Made by a program: the position numbers and the translations under genes. DNA of 64,000 bases. Source: Pseudomonas sp. ATCC 13867. GTDB taxonomy: Bacteria; Pseudomonadota; Gammaproteobacteria; Pseudomonadales; Pseudomonadaceae. A model generated the notes under the pieces. That model did not search any database. It had not been told where the DNA came from and saw only the letters and a list, made by a program, of their open reading frames with translations. Location: contig NC_020829.1 in the NCBI RefSeq assembly GCF_000349845.1, positions 3,603,001-3,667,000 of the forward strand. Reading direction: 5' to 3'. Of the stretch, positions 8,748-18,534 are shown in pieces (within the stretch, counting starts at the first letter, position 1; each line of letters begins with the position of its first letter).

Positions 8748-9716
8748 TCAGCCGCCGATGATCTTCATGATGGTGACGCCGCCGGAGAAGGCGACTTCCT
8801 GTTTGTCCGCCAGCGCATGCACCAGCAGACGCTGCAGGGCCGGCAGGGCCTGATGGCGCGGCTTGTCGAGCAGATCGCCGATGTAATGGCGATTGCTCGA
8901 CGACAGGCAGCCATGCAGCCAGCCGGTAGAGGACAGGCGCAGGCGCGAGCAGGTGCGGCAGAACGGCACGCTTTCGTTGGCGATCACGCCGAAGAAGCCC
9001 TGTCCCGGCACTTCATAGCGCAGCGCGGTGGCGTCCACGGGCGCATCGGCCTGGGTGTAGTCATGGCGAGAACCAATCAGCTCCAACAGCTCCGGCATGC
9101 TGACGAACTGCCGGTTGAACGCATTCGGGTCGCGGGCCAGATGCCCCATGCGCATCAGCTCGATGAAGCGCAGCTCGAAACCATGCGCCAGGCAGTAGTC
9201 CAGCAGCGGCACCACCTGGTCAAGGTTCTGGCCGCGCAACGGCACCATGTTGAGCTTGATCTTCAGCCCCGCCGCGCGCGCCTCATCGAGCCCCTTGAGC
9301 ACGGTCGCCAGGTCGCCGCCACGGGCGATGCGGCGGAAGGCGTCGGCATCGAGCGTATCGAGGGAAACGTTGAGGCGGCGGATACTGCACTCCAGCAGCA
9401 GCGGCAGCTTCCTCGACAGCAGTTGGCCGTTGGTGGTGATGGCGATGTCCCGCAACCCAAGGCGGCTGACGCCATGCAGGAAAGCGTCCAGCTTCGGACT
9501 GACCAGCGGCTCGCCGCCGGTCACCCGCAGGCGCTCGATACCGGCGGACTCGATCAGGTAGGCGACCCCGCGCACCAGCGCTTCTGCGGAGAGCTCGTCC
9601 TGGGCGGCGACCAGACGCTTGCCGTCCGGCACGCAGTAGGTGCAGGCGTAGTTGCACGCGGCGGTCAGGCTGACCCGAAGGTTGCGGAAGCGCCTGCCCT
9701 GGCGATCGACGATCAT
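8748..9716 (-). CDS. moaA: GTP 3',8-cyclase MoaA
   Basis: A 322-residue MoaA that converts GTP to 3',8-cyclo-GTP in molybdopterin synthesis. The N-terminal radical-SAM cluster ligands are Cys21, Cys25 and Cys28 (CNYACTYC). RVTGGEPL near 64-71 is the SAM-binding GGE motif. The C-terminal substrate cluster is CRTC-X13-C. The protein ends in Gly-Gly, which the family needs for catalysis. All key residues are present, so it should be active. No other moa, moe or mob gene is in the window, so it is probably one of several moaA copies in the genome. A TetR gene lies just upstream. Confidence 0.9.
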   Translation of the reverse strand: MIVDRQGRRFRNLRVSLTAACNYACTYCVPDGKRLVAAQDELSAEALVRGVAYLIESAGIERLRVTGGEPLVSPKLDAFLHGVSRLGLRDIAITTNGQLLSRKLPLLLECSIRRLNVSLDTLDADAFRRIARGGDLATVLKGLDEARAAGLKIKLNMVPLRGQNLDQVVPLLDYCLAHGFELRFIELMRMGHLARDPNAFNRQFVSMPELLELIGSRHDYTQADAPVDATALRYEVPGQGFFGVIANESVPFCRTCSRLRLSSTGWLHGCLSSSNRHYIGDLLDKPRHQALPALQRLLVHALADKQEVAFSGGVTIMKIIGG

Positions 9717-9809
9717 GCTTGGCTCCGGTGGAGATCACCCAGTCAGTATATCTCCACCCTCGCCCGCCGCCCTGTCGCACGAGCGACGATGGGTGGCGCG
9801 AATGTCGGC

Positions 9810-10448
9810 TCAGGAGGTCGACGTATCGCCGTCGCGCTTGCGCTTGTTGCCCATGCGCACGCCGATGTCCATGAGGAACTGGAAGAAGCCCTCCTGGTCC
9901 TCCAGCACTTCGCGCCAGAACGGCGAGTGGTACAGCGCCACGGCGCCATGCACCAGCGCCCAGGCGGCGCAGTAGTGGAAGTAGGCCGGCACGTCTTCCA
10001 GCTTGCCCGCGGCGATGCGCTCCTTGATCAACTGGCTGAGGCGCTCGAAGTTGGATTCGCGGATCTTGTGCAGCTCCTCGACCATCTCCGGAACCTGGCT
10101 GGTCTTCACTACCTTCTCTTCCAGGCGGTCGAACAGGCGGTAGCGCTGCGGGTCGCGCATGCGGAACTCGAAGTAGGCGCGCGACAGGCGCTCCTTGTCG
10201 CGGGCGACGTCCTCGGAGTGGAACAGCGCCGCGAGATCGCGCTCGTAGTCCAGCATCAGGCGCAGGTAGATCTCGGCCTTGGACTTGAAGTGCTTGTAGA
10301 TGGTGCCTTTGCCGATACCCACGGCATCGGCGATCATTTCGACCGTGACACTGTCTTCGCCCTGTTCCAGGAACAGCTTCAGGGCGGTGTCGAGGATTTC
10401 CTGTTCGCGACGACGGAATTCGCGAACCTTGCGCGGCTCTTTCTGCAT
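9810..10448 (-). CDS. TetR family transcriptional regulator
   Basis: A 212-residue TetR repressor. Residues about 14-60 form the DNA-binding domain (ILDTALKLFLEQGEDSVTVEMIADAVGIGKGTIYKHFKSK spans the three helices). The rest is a helical ligand domain that ends in a basic tail rich in Lys and Arg. The ligand is unknown. It sits between the moaA-like gene, 93 bases downstream, and a divergent class V aminotransferase-fold gene, 84 bases upstream, so either or both may be its targets. It is not PsrA, which is elsewhere in the window. Confidence 0.9.
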   Translation of the reverse strand: MQKEPRKVREFRRREQEILDTALKLFLEQGEDSVTVEMIADAVGIGKGTIYKHFKSKAEIYLRLMLDYERDLAALFHSEDVARDKERLSRAYFEFRMRDPQRYRLFDRLEEKVVKTSQVPEMVEELHKIRESNFERLSQLIKERIAAGKLEDVPAYFHYCAAWALVHGAVALYHSPFWREVLEDQEGFFQFLMDIGVRMGNKRKRDGDTSTS

Positions 10449-10453
10449 AAAAA

Positions 10454-10465
10454 GACTGTTCGGTC
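10454..10465. promoter_or_regulatory. Possible TetR operator
   Basis: GACTGTTCGGTC is an imperfect inverted repeat (GAC...GTC ends) six bases from the tetR start. A related TAGTC follows at 10471-10475. The position fits autoregulation and control of the divergent gene, but the symmetry is weak. Confidence 0.3.
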
Positions 10466-10532
10466 AAAAATAGTCAAAATTCGAAGCCGCGTATTATGCC
10501 TATTCAGCGCCAAATTGCACGGATCATCCGAC

Positions 10533-11666
10533 ATGAGTAGCTTTTCCCACGAATTTCCCCATCAGTCCGGCCTTCGTTACCTGAACCATGCCGCCGTGGC
10601 GCCCTGGCCCAAACGTGCGGCTGACGCCGTGGCCGCCTTCGCCCAGGAAAACATCCTGCTCGGCGCCCGCGACTACCCGCAGTGGCTGACCATCGAAAAA
10701 CGCCTGCGCGAGCGTCTGGCGCGCCTGCTCAACGCCCAGACCACCGGCGACATCGCCCTGGTGAAGAATACCTCCGAGGCGCTGTCGTTCGTCGCCTTCG
10801 GCCTGGACTGGCGCTCCGGCGACCAGGTGGTGATCAGCGATCAGGAGTTCCCCTCCAACCGGGTCGTCTGGGAAGCGCTCAGGCCCAGGGGTGTCGAGGT
10901 CATCCAGGTCAGCCTGGACGGCGCAGATCCCGAAGGCGACCTGCTCGCCGCCTGTGGTCCGCGTACGCGCCTGCTGTCGATCAGCGCCGTGCAGTACGCC
11001 AGTGGATTGCGCATGGACCTGGAGCGCCTCGGCGCGGGCTGCCGCCAGCGCGGCGTGCTGTTCTGCATCGACGCAATCCAGCAACTCGGCGCCCTGCCCT
11101 TCGACGTCCAGGCCTATGACTGCGCCTTCGCGATGGCCGACGGCCACAAGTGGATGCTCGGCCCGGAAGGCCTGGGTGTGTTCTATTGCCGCACCGCCGA
11201 ACGGGAACAACTGGCGTTGCAGGAATACGGCTGGCACATGCTGGAAAACGCCGGCAACTACGATCAGGCCGACTGGCAGCCGGCGCGCAGCGCGCGGCGC
11301 TTCGAGTGCGGCAGCCCGAACATGCTCGGTGCCGTGGCGCTGGGCGCGAGCCTGAGCCTGCTGGAAGAAGTCGGCATGGCGAAGGTGGGCACCCTGGTCG
11401 AGGAGCACGTGCAGCAGTTGCAGGACGGACTCGCCCGGATTCCCGACGCCGCCTTGCACAGCCCGCTGGATCCGACGCGCCGCGCGGGTATCCTGACCTT
11501 CAGCCTGGCCGGCTGGGACAATACCCGGCTGCTGGAGCGTCTGCGCGCAGAACAGGTGGTATGCATCCAGCGCGGCGCCGGTATCCGCTTCTCGCCGCAC
11601 TTCTATACGTCAGAGCAAGTGATCGAGGAAACCCTGGCGCTAATCGCGAATCTGGCGCAGGAATGA
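10533..11666 (+). CDS. PLP-dependent aminotransferase class V-fold protein
   Basis: A 377-residue fold-type I PLP enzyme of the class V family (cysteine desulfurase, isopenicillin-N epimerase-like). The Schiff-base lysine is in DGHKWMLGPEG (near residue 207), and CIDAIQQLGALPFD supplies the aspartate that contacts the pyridine nitrogen. The N-terminus GLRYLNHAAVAPWP is typical of the epimerase-like branch. I see no catalytic Cys loop characteristic of NifS/IscS, so a cysteine desulfurase role is unlikely. The ATG at 10533 fits the divergent arrangement with tetR; the much longer open frame upstream runs antisense to real genes. The substrate is unknown. Confidence 0.88.
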   Translation: MSSFSHEFPHQSGLRYLNHAAVAPWPKRAADAVAAFAQENILLGARDYPQWLTIEKRLRERLARLLNAQTTGDIALVKNTSEALSFVAFGLDWRSGDQVVISDQEFPSNRVVWEALRPRGVEVIQVSLDGADPEGDLLAACGPRTRLLSISAVQYASGLRMDLERLGAGCRQRGVLFCIDAIQQLGALPFDVQAYDCAFAMADGHKWMLGPEGLGVFYCRTAEREQLALQEYGWHMLENAGNYDQADWQPARSARRFECGSPNMLGAVALGASLSLLEEVGMAKVGTLVEEHVQQLQDGLARIPDAALHSPLDPTRRAGILTFSLAGWDNTRLLERLRAEQVVCIQRGAGIRFSPHFYTSEQVIEETLALIANLAQE

Positions 11667-11749
11667 GCCCAGGTGCTCAGCCCGCTGTGATGTATTCCAA
11701 ATCCGTTTAAAAAACACCCGGCCCCCTGTGGCAGCCACGGCATCTTGGC

Positions 11750-11756
11750 CAATACT
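11750..11756 (+). promoter_or_regulatory. Probable RpoS-type -10 element of rgsA
   Basis: CAATACT differs at one base from the RpoS extended -10 consensus CTATACT, and there is no good -35. It lies at the spacing expected for a start near 11763. RgsA is known to be RpoS-dependent. Confidence 0.5.
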
Positions 11757-11762
11757 TGTAGA

Positions 11763-11885
11763 TACCGGTGCGCGGCATCTCCCCCCAAGTGCCCCGCCGG
11801 TGAAGGTACCGAGGATCGCGTACCTTATTGTTACACTCCTAATGGTCTTGACCCGGATTCATCCCCCAGAACCCGGGTTTTTTTT
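11763..11885 (+). ncRNA. rgsA: Small regulatory RNA RgsA (P16)
   Basis: The 266-base gap between the PLP enzyme gene and tatD has no coding potential but ends in a textbook terminator and has an RpoS-like -10 near 11750. In P. aeruginosa the sRNA RgsA, an RpoS- and indirectly Gac-dependent RNA of about 120 bases that helps peroxide resistance, occupies the same place upstream of tatD. The 5-prime end is inferred from the -10; the 3-prime end from the T tract. It is convergent with tatD, whose stop is 48 bases away. Confidence 0.8.
11851..11885 (+). terminator. rgsA intrinsic terminator
   Basis: ACCCGG (11851-11856) pairs with CCGGGT (11873-11878), with a 16-base loop, and runs into eight T residues. 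Confidence 0.85.
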
Positions 11886-11932
11886 GCGCGCAGGAAATGT
11901 ATCCGCGCCAAGACAATTCGACGTCAAGACGA

Positions 11933-12709
11933 TCAGGTAGCGAGCGGGAACAACCGGCGGAAGTTGGCGGTGGTCTGCTCGGCCAGGGTCTCGAAGCTCA
12001 CCCCCCGCAGTACGGCCAGGTACTCGGCGACCTCGCGCACATACTCGGGCAGGTTCGGCTTGCCGCGGTGAGGCACCGGTGCGAGATAGGGCGAATCGGT
12101 TTCCACCAGCAGGCGGTCGGCCGGCACCTGGCGGGCCACCTCGCGCAATTGCTCGGCATTGCGGAAGGTGACGATGCCCGACAGCGAGATGTAGAAACCG
12201 ATGTCCAGCGCCGCCTTGGCCATCTCCCAGTCTTCGGTGAAGCAGTGCAGCACGCCGGCTTGCGGCAGCGCCACCTCGCGCAGCAGCGCCAGGGTATCGG
12301 CACGGGCTTCGCGGGTATGCACGATGACCGGCTTGCCAGTGACCTTGGCAGCTTCCAGATGGAGGCGGAAGGCTTCCTGCTGCAGCTCGGCGGCCTCGGG
12401 CTCGTAGTGATAGTCCAGGCCCGTCTCGCCGATGGCCACCACGCGCGGATGGTTCAGCTCGCCCAGCAGCCAGTCCAGCGCCGGCGCGGCGCCCGGCTCC
12501 AGGTCCAGCGGATGCACGCCCACCGAGCAATGCACGTCGGCATAGCGCTCGGCCAGGTCCTTCACCGCCTTGGCGTTGTCCGCACTGACGCCGATGCACA
12601 GGAACTGGCTCACGCCGCGCGTGCGGGCGGCGTCCAGGGCGGCATCCAGCGAACCACCGTAGGCGGCGAGATCGAGGCGATCGAGGTGGCAGTGGGAATC
12701 GACCAGCAT
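11933..12709 (-). CDS. tatD: TatD family metal-dependent DNase
   Basis: A 258-residue TatD/YcfH-type hydrolase of the amidohydrolase fold. The metal-binding HxH is His6 and His8 (DSHCHLD). Further family motifs are GVHPL near 79, IGETGLDYHY near 97-106, VIVHTREA near 133-140, HCF near 161 and the conserved ETDSPYLAP near 208-216. Relatives are 3-prime to 5-prime exonucleases acting on DNA or RNA. It follows pilZ in the same direction with 88 bases between, where a strong hairpin lies. It closes the minus-strand block and is convergent with rgsA. Confidence 0.93.
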   Translation of the reverse strand: MLVDSHCHLDRLDLAAYGGSLDAALDAARTRGVSQFLCIGVSADNAKAVKDLAERYADVHCSVGVHPLDLEPGAAPALDWLLGELNHPRVVAIGETGLDYHYEPEAAELQQEAFRLHLEAAKVTGKPVIVHTREARADTLALLREVALPQAGVLHCFTEDWEMAKAALDIGFYISLSGIVTFRNAEQLREVARQVPADRLLVETDSPYLAPVPHRGKPNLPEYVREVAEYLAVLRGVSFETLAEQTTANFRRLFPLAT

Positions 12710-12730
12710 GAAAACACTCTCCGGAAAATG

Positions 12731-12756
12731 ACGAAGCGCCCCTTCGGGCGCTTCGT
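12731..12756 (-). terminator. Hairpin between pilZ and tatD
   Basis: ACGAAGCGCCC and GGGCGCTTCGT form an 11-bp stem around CTTC. On the minus strand only a broken T tract follows, so it may attenuate rather than stop read-through from pilZ into tatD. Confidence 0.6.
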
Positions 12757-12797
12757 GTCTGCAGCCTGTAAAGCCTGCCAGTTCTAAATGGTATGAG

Positions 12798-13154
12798 CTA
12801 CATGGTATGGGTCGGACGGTCCGATTTCAGCGCGCCGGCCAGGTAAGTCTCGATCTTGTTGCGCGCGGAGTTGTCGCCATCGTTGAACTGCACGCCGATA
12901 CCCGCCGCCCGGTTGCCCTGCGCCCCCCTGGGGGTGATCCAGACCACCTTGCCGGCGACCGGGATCTTCTCCGGCTCATCCATCAGGTTGAGCAGCATGA
13001 AGACTTCATCGCCCAGCTTGTAGGTCTTGTTGGTCGGAATGAACAGCCCGCCGTTGCGGATGAACGGCATGTAGGCGGCATACAGCACGGACTTGTCCTT
13101 GATGGTCAGGGACAGGATTCCGTTACGCGGACCCAGATTCGGTGGCAAGCTCAT
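12798..13154 (-). CDS. pilZ: Type IV pilus assembly protein PilZ
   Basis: A 118-residue single-domain PilZ protein. It lacks the RxxxR motif that binds cyclic-di-GMP, as is known for the founding PilZ of P. aeruginosa, which instead contacts PilB and FimX in pilus extension. GILSLTIKDKSVLYAAYMPFIRNGG and the RAAGIGVQF stretch identify the family. It lies 36 bases after holB, at the end of the fabF-pabC-mltG-tmk-holB block. The same unusual linkage to a DNA polymerase gene is known in P. aeruginosa. Confidence 0.95.
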   Translation of the reverse strand: MSLPPNLGPRNGILSLTIKDKSVLYAAYMPFIRNGGLFIPTNKTYKLGDEVFMLLNLMDEPEKIPVAGKVVWITPRGAQGNRAAGIGVQFNDGDNSARNKIETYLAGALKSDRPTHTM

Positions 13155-13190
13155 TCAGCTATCCTGGCAGATTTTCCCGATGGCCGGATT

Positions 13191-14826
<1,636 letters not shown>

Positions 14827-15924
14827 CTACTGCGCCGCCGGGACGTCACCGGCGGGCGCGTTCGGCGCGGACACCGGCGCCGGCAGCGGAATGGGCGCCG
14901 GACTGGAACGGTAGTCGGCGCGGCGCTTGAGCTGGAACGCCTGAACCGCCCTGTTGTGATCGTCGAGGTTGTCGGAGAAGGCATGGCTGCCATCGCCCCG
15001 CGCAACGAAATACAGGCTCTGTCCGGGCACCGGGTTGAGCGCCGCGTGGATGGCCTCGCGCCCCGGCAGGGCGATGGGCGTCGGCGGCAGGCCGGCGATC
15101 ACATAGGTGTTGTAGGGGGTCGCCTCGCGCAGATCGGTACGGGTGATCCTGCCACTGTAGCGACTGCCCATGCCGTAGATGACGGTCGGGTCGGTCTGCA
15201 GCAGCATGTTCTTCTGCAGGCGGCGCACAAAGACGCCGGCGATCTGCCCACGCTCCTGCGGCACACCGGTTTCCTTCTCCACCAGCGAGGCCATGATCAG
15301 CGCCTGATAGGAGTCCTTGTACGGCAGGTCCGGTTCACGCTTGTCCCATTCCTCGGCGAGGATATTGTCCATGCGCTGGTAGGCCTGCTTCAGCAGGTCG
15401 ACATCCTTGCTGCCACGGACGAAGCGATAGGTATCCGGGAAGAAGCGTCCCTCGGGGAACACGCCGGGCTTGCCCAGCCTGGCCATCACTTCGGAATCGC
15501 TCAGGCCGACCAGGGTCTGGCCGAGCTTGGGCTGACGGGCGAGCAGCTCGCGCACCTGGCGGAAGGTCCAGCCCTCGACCAGGGTCAGGCCGTACTGCAC
15601 CACGTCGCCATCGCGCCACGAATCGAGCAGCTCAGCGGCAGTCATGCCAGGCTTGAGGCGATATTCACCGCTGTGCAGCGCTTCGCCGGCCAGGTTGAAG
15701 CGCCAGTACAGGCGCAGCCAGAACGCACCGTGCAGCACGTCCTCATCTTGCAGCCGGGCCAGCAGCCCGCCGGGTGTTGCCCCGGTCGGCGCATCGAGCA
15801 GTCGTTCCTCGGTGAGCTGGAGCGGCTGTTGCAGCGCGCGATGCTGCTCCCAGGCCGCCAGGCCCAGCACGAGCCCGGCCAGCAGCAGGCCGCCTTCCAG
15901 CAGCACCAGCAATTTGCGCATCAC
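14827..15924 (-). CDS. mltG: Endolytic murein transglycosylase MltG
   Basis: A 365-residue YceG/MltG protein that cuts nascent glycan strands near the inner membrane and sets their length. A single N-terminal transmembrane segment (residues about 4-23) is followed by a LysM-like region and the catalytic domain. The catalytic glutamate is in SLVEKETG near residues 213-220, and the late motif PYNTYVIAGLPPTPIALPG is present. The C-terminus is rich in Pro and Ala. The start is three bases from the pabC stop. The pabC-mltG-tmk-holB order is widespread in gammaproteobacteria. Confidence 0.94.
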   Translation of the reverse strand: MMRKLLVLLEGGLLLAGLVLGLAAWEQHRALQQPLQLTEERLLDAPTGATPGGLLARLQDEDVLHGAFWLRLYWRFNLAGEALHSGEYRLKPGMTAAELLDSWRDGDVVQYGLTLVEGWTFRQVRELLARQPKLGQTLVGLSDSEVMARLGKPGVFPEGRFFPDTYRFVRGSKDVDLLKQAYQRMDNILAEEWDKREPDLPYKDSYQALIMASLVEKETGVPQERGQIAGVFVRRLQKNMLLQTDPTVIYGMGSRYSGRITRTDLREATPYNTYVIAGLPPTPIALPGREAIHAALNPVPGQSLYFVARGDGSHAFSDNLDDHNRAVQAFQLKRRADYRSSPAPIPLPAPVSAPNAPAGDVPAAQ

Positions 15925-15927
15925 GTG

Positions 15928-16743
15928 TCAGGAATCCAGAAGTTCGCGAAGTTGGCCTTGCAGTTTACGGGTCAGCGACCCGACCGGCCAAGCATGACCG
16001 TCCATGCCACGTACCGGCCAGATGCCGTAGAGGCTGTTGCAGAGAAAGACCTCGTCGGCCCGCGCCAGTTCGGCGAAGTCGATGTCCCGCACGATGACCG
16101 GTAGTCCAAGGTCGCCGGCGCGCTCGATCACTTCGGCCCGCATCACGCCGGCAACGCCGCAACGGCAGAGGTCGGCGGTGATCAGTTGACCGTCGCGAAC
16201 CAGGAACAGGTTGCTGAACACACCTTCGATGATCCGCCCGGACACATCGCGCATCAGGCCTTCGGCAAATGCCGGATCATTCCACTCCGCCCGGGCCAGT
16301 ACCTGCTCCAGGCGATTGAGGTGCTTGAGACCGGCCAGCAGCGGCTGCTCGGCCAGGCGGGTAACACAGGGAAAGAGCTGCACGCCCTCCTCCCGGTGTC
16401 TGGCCGGATAAGCCGGCGCCGGCGAACCGAGCAGCAGGCGGCGCACCTGGGCATCCACTTGCGGCGCATAGCCGCGCGCGCCTTCGCCGCGGGTCAGCAT
16501 CAGCTTGGCGACACCATCGCCCAGCGCCGTGCAGAAGCGCAGCAGTTCGTTTTCCACCCGATCCAGCGAAACCGGCAGGGATAGGCGCTCTACGCCCTCC
16601 TCCAGCCGGGCCATGTGGCGGGCCAGCAGGCGCGGACGGCCCGCCGACACGCTAATTGTTTCGAACAGGCCGTCGCCGTAGGCCAGTCCGCGATCCCTCA
16701 CGGACAGGGCCTCCGCGCTGCGGCCGTCGACCCAGCTCAGCAT
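15928..16743 (-). CDS. pabC: Aminodeoxychorismate lyase
   Basis: A 271-residue PLP fold-type IV enzyme that releases pyruvate from 4-amino-4-deoxychorismate to give p-aminobenzoate for folate. GLAYGDGLFETI near 21-32 is the family N-terminal signature. The PLP lysine is in KHLNRLEQVLARAEW near 140. The late motifs EGVFSNLFLV and CRCGVAGVMRAEV bind the cofactor phosphate. Its start overlaps the fabF stop by one base in a TGATG junction, which indicates translational coupling with fatty-acid synthesis. Confidence 0.93.
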   Translation of the reverse strand: MLSWVDGRSAEALSVRDRGLAYGDGLFETISVSAGRPRLLARHMARLEEGVERLSLPVSLDRVENELLRFCTALGDGVAKLMLTRGEGARGYAPQVDAQVRRLLLGSPAPAYPARHREEGVQLFPCVTRLAEQPLLAGLKHLNRLEQVLARAEWNDPAFAEGLMRDVSGRIIEGVFSNLFLVRDGQLITADLCRCGVAGVMRAEVIERAGDLGLPVIVRDIDFAELARADEVFLCNSLYGIWPVRGMDGHAWPVGSLTRKLQGQLRELLDS

Positions 16744-17987
16744 CAGCCGTGGAACCGGCGGAACACCAGGGAACCGTTGGTGCCGCCGAAGCCGAAGGAG
16801 TTCGACAACGCGACCTCGATCGGACGCTCCTTGGGCTGGTGCGCCACCAGGTCCAGGTCGCAGCCTTCGTCGGGGCTGTCCAGGTTGATGGTCGGCGGCG
16901 CCACCTGGTCGCGCAGGGAGAGCACGCAGAAGATCGCCTCGACCGCGCCGGCGGCACCCAGCAGGTGGCCGGTCATGGACTTGGTGGAACTCATCGACAG
17001 CTGGTAGGCATGCTCGCCGAAGATCGACTTCACCGCGGCGATTTCCGCGATGTCGCCAGCTGGCGTCGAAGTGCCGTGGGCGTTGATGTAGTCGACCTGT
17101 TCCGGATTCAGGCCGGCGTCACGCAGCGCCGCCTTCATGCAGCGCGCGGCGCCCGCGCCGCTTTCCGGCGGGGCGGTCATGTGGTACGCGTCGCCGCTCA
17201 TGCCGAAGCCTACGACTTCGGCGTAGATACGCGCGCCACGGGCCTGGGCGTGCTCCAGCTCTTCCAGCACCAGCGCGCCAGCGCCGTCGGAGAGCACGAA
17301 GCCATCACGGTCCTTGTCCCACGGACGACTGGCCTTGGCCGGCTCGTCGTTGCGGGTGGACAGCGCGCGGGCCGCGCCGAAACCGCCCAGCCCCAGGCCA
17401 CAGGCCGCCATCTCGGCACCGCCGGCAACCATTACGTCAGCGTCGCCATAGGCGATGTTGCGCGCGGCCATGCCGATGTTGTGGGTGCCGGTGGTGCAGG
17501 CTGTGGTGATGGCGTAGTTGGGGCCCTGCAGACCGAGGTTGATCGACAGGAACCCGGAAACCATGTTGATGACCGAGCCGGGCACGAAGAACGGCGAAAT
17601 GCGCCGCGGGCCCTGCTCGAACAGCGAACGGCAAGTATTTTCAATGTTGGTCAGACCGCCGATGCCCGAACCGATGGCAACGCCGATGCGCTCCCGGTTG
17701 GCGTCGGTGACTTCCAGGCCGGAGTCGCGCACCGCCTGGTAACTGGCGGCAAGGCCGTACTGGATGAACAGGTCGAGTTTGCGAGCTTCCTTGGCGGACA
17801 TGTACTGCTCGACGTCGAACCCCTTCACCGAACCGCCGAAGCGGGTGGAGAAGGCGGACAGGTCCATGTGTTCGATCGGGGCGATACCACTGCGCCCAGC
17901 GAGAATGCCTTCCCAACTGCTCGGCACATCCACACCCAGGGGCGACAGCATGCCCATGCCGGTGATGACTACGCGTCTACGCGACAC
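16743..17987 (-). CDS. fabF: 3-oxoacyl-ACP synthase II
   Basis: A 414-residue KAS II that elongates acyl-ACP with malonyl-ACP. The catalytic cysteine is Cys164 ([10 protein letters not shown]), with histidines in [11 protein letters not shown] near 304 and [14 protein letters not shown] near 341. The start is a GTG at 17987, encoding [10 protein letters not shown] and preceded by GAGGAAG; the ATG 23 codons upstream runs back through the intergenic hairpins. It follows acpP by 119 bases, a gap that contains a terminator, so expression relative to acpP is probably reduced by partial termination. Confidence 0.95.
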   Translation of the reverse strand: MSRRRVVITGMGMLSPLGVDVPSSWEGILAGRSGIAPIEHMDLSAFSTRFGGSVKGFDVEQYMSAKEARKLDLFIQYGLAASYQAVRDSGLEVTDANRERIGVAIGSGIGGLTNIENTCRSLFEQGPRRISPFFVPGSVINMVSGFLSINLGLQGPNYAITTACTTGTHNIGMAARNIAYGDADVMVAGGAEMAACGLGLGGFGAARALSTRNDEPAKASRPWDKDRDGFVLSDGAGALVLEELEHAQARGARIYAEVVGFGMSGDAYHMTAPPESGAGAARCMKAALRDAGLNPEQVDYINAHGTSTPAGDIAEIAAVKSIFGEHAYQLSMSSTKSMTGHLLGAAGAVEAIFCVLSLRDQVAPPTINLDSPDEGCDLDLVAHQPKERPIEVALSNSFGFGGTNGSLVFRRFHG

Positions 17988-18019
17988 TGTGACTTCCTCT
18001 CTAGCGGTTTCACGGCAAT

Positions 18020-18080
18020 AACGCCGGCTGATGCCGGCGTTAAAGAAAAGCCGCACGCCTTTGCAGGCCGTGCGGCTTCT
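18020..18080 (-). terminator. Double hairpin between acpP and fabF
   Basis: On the minus strand a stem of AGCCGCACG with CGTGCGGCT is followed by TTTTCTTT. A second hairpin, AACGCCGGC with GCCGGCGTT, lies just beyond. The first has the form of an intrinsic terminator and probably attenuates read-through from the very abundant acpP message into fabF. Confidence 0.75.
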
Positions 18081-18106
18081 TTCGTCGGGGAACCGACGAC
18101 TACGTC

Positions 18107-18343
18107 TTATGCCTGGTGGGCAACGATGTAGTCGATGGCTTCCTGAACGGTGGTGATCTTTTCGGCTTGCTCGTCGGGGATTTCGGTCTCGAATTCCTCT
18201 TCCAGAGCCATCACCAGCTCAACGGTGTCAAGGGAGTCGGCGCCCAGGTCTTCAACGAAGGAAGCGCTGTTGGTGACTTCTTCTTCCTTAACGCCGAGTT
18301 GCTCAGCAACGATCTTCTTGACGCGTTCTTCGATGGTGCTCAT
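18107..18343 (-). CDS. acpP: Acyl carrier protein
   Basis: A 78-residue acidic ACP. The phosphopantetheine serine is Ser37 in [16 protein letters not shown]. The length and sequence are typical of the housekeeping ACP of type II fatty-acid synthesis. It has its own strong promoter in the 191-base gap after fabG and a likely attenuator after it, which fits the large molar excess of ACP over the enzymes. Confidence 0.98.
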   Translation of the reverse strand: MSTIEERVKKIVAEQLGVKEEEVTNSASFVEDLGADSLDTVELVMALEEEFETEIPDEQAEKITTVQEAIDYIVAHQA

Positions 18344-18393
18344 ACCTTGTTTTCACTCCTATGGACAATCCGTACAGCTGGGCTGCGGGTAAG

Positions 18394-18421
18394 TGTATAG
18401 AAAGGGTTTTCTGCATTTCAA
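18394..18421 (-). promoter_or_regulatory. acpP promoter
   Basis: On the minus strand TTGAAA (18421-18416), a 16-base spacer and TATACA (18399-18394). The predicted start near 18387 gives a leader of about 44 bases carrying AGGAG. Confidence 0.7.
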
Positions 18422-18534
18422 GCTGAACGCTGACGCCCCTTCGCGGATACCCGAATGGTCTGTCTAATCCCAGTTGCAGTGCTATGAGAATTTTAGACAG
18501 CGCATTTGACATCGCCGCGAAGGAACACGTCACA

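Noticed and set aside
7857..10532. A long plus-strand frame extending the PLP enzyme gene upstream to 7857
   Set aside because: It runs antisense across two radical SAM genes and tetR. Homology begins at the ATG at 10533.
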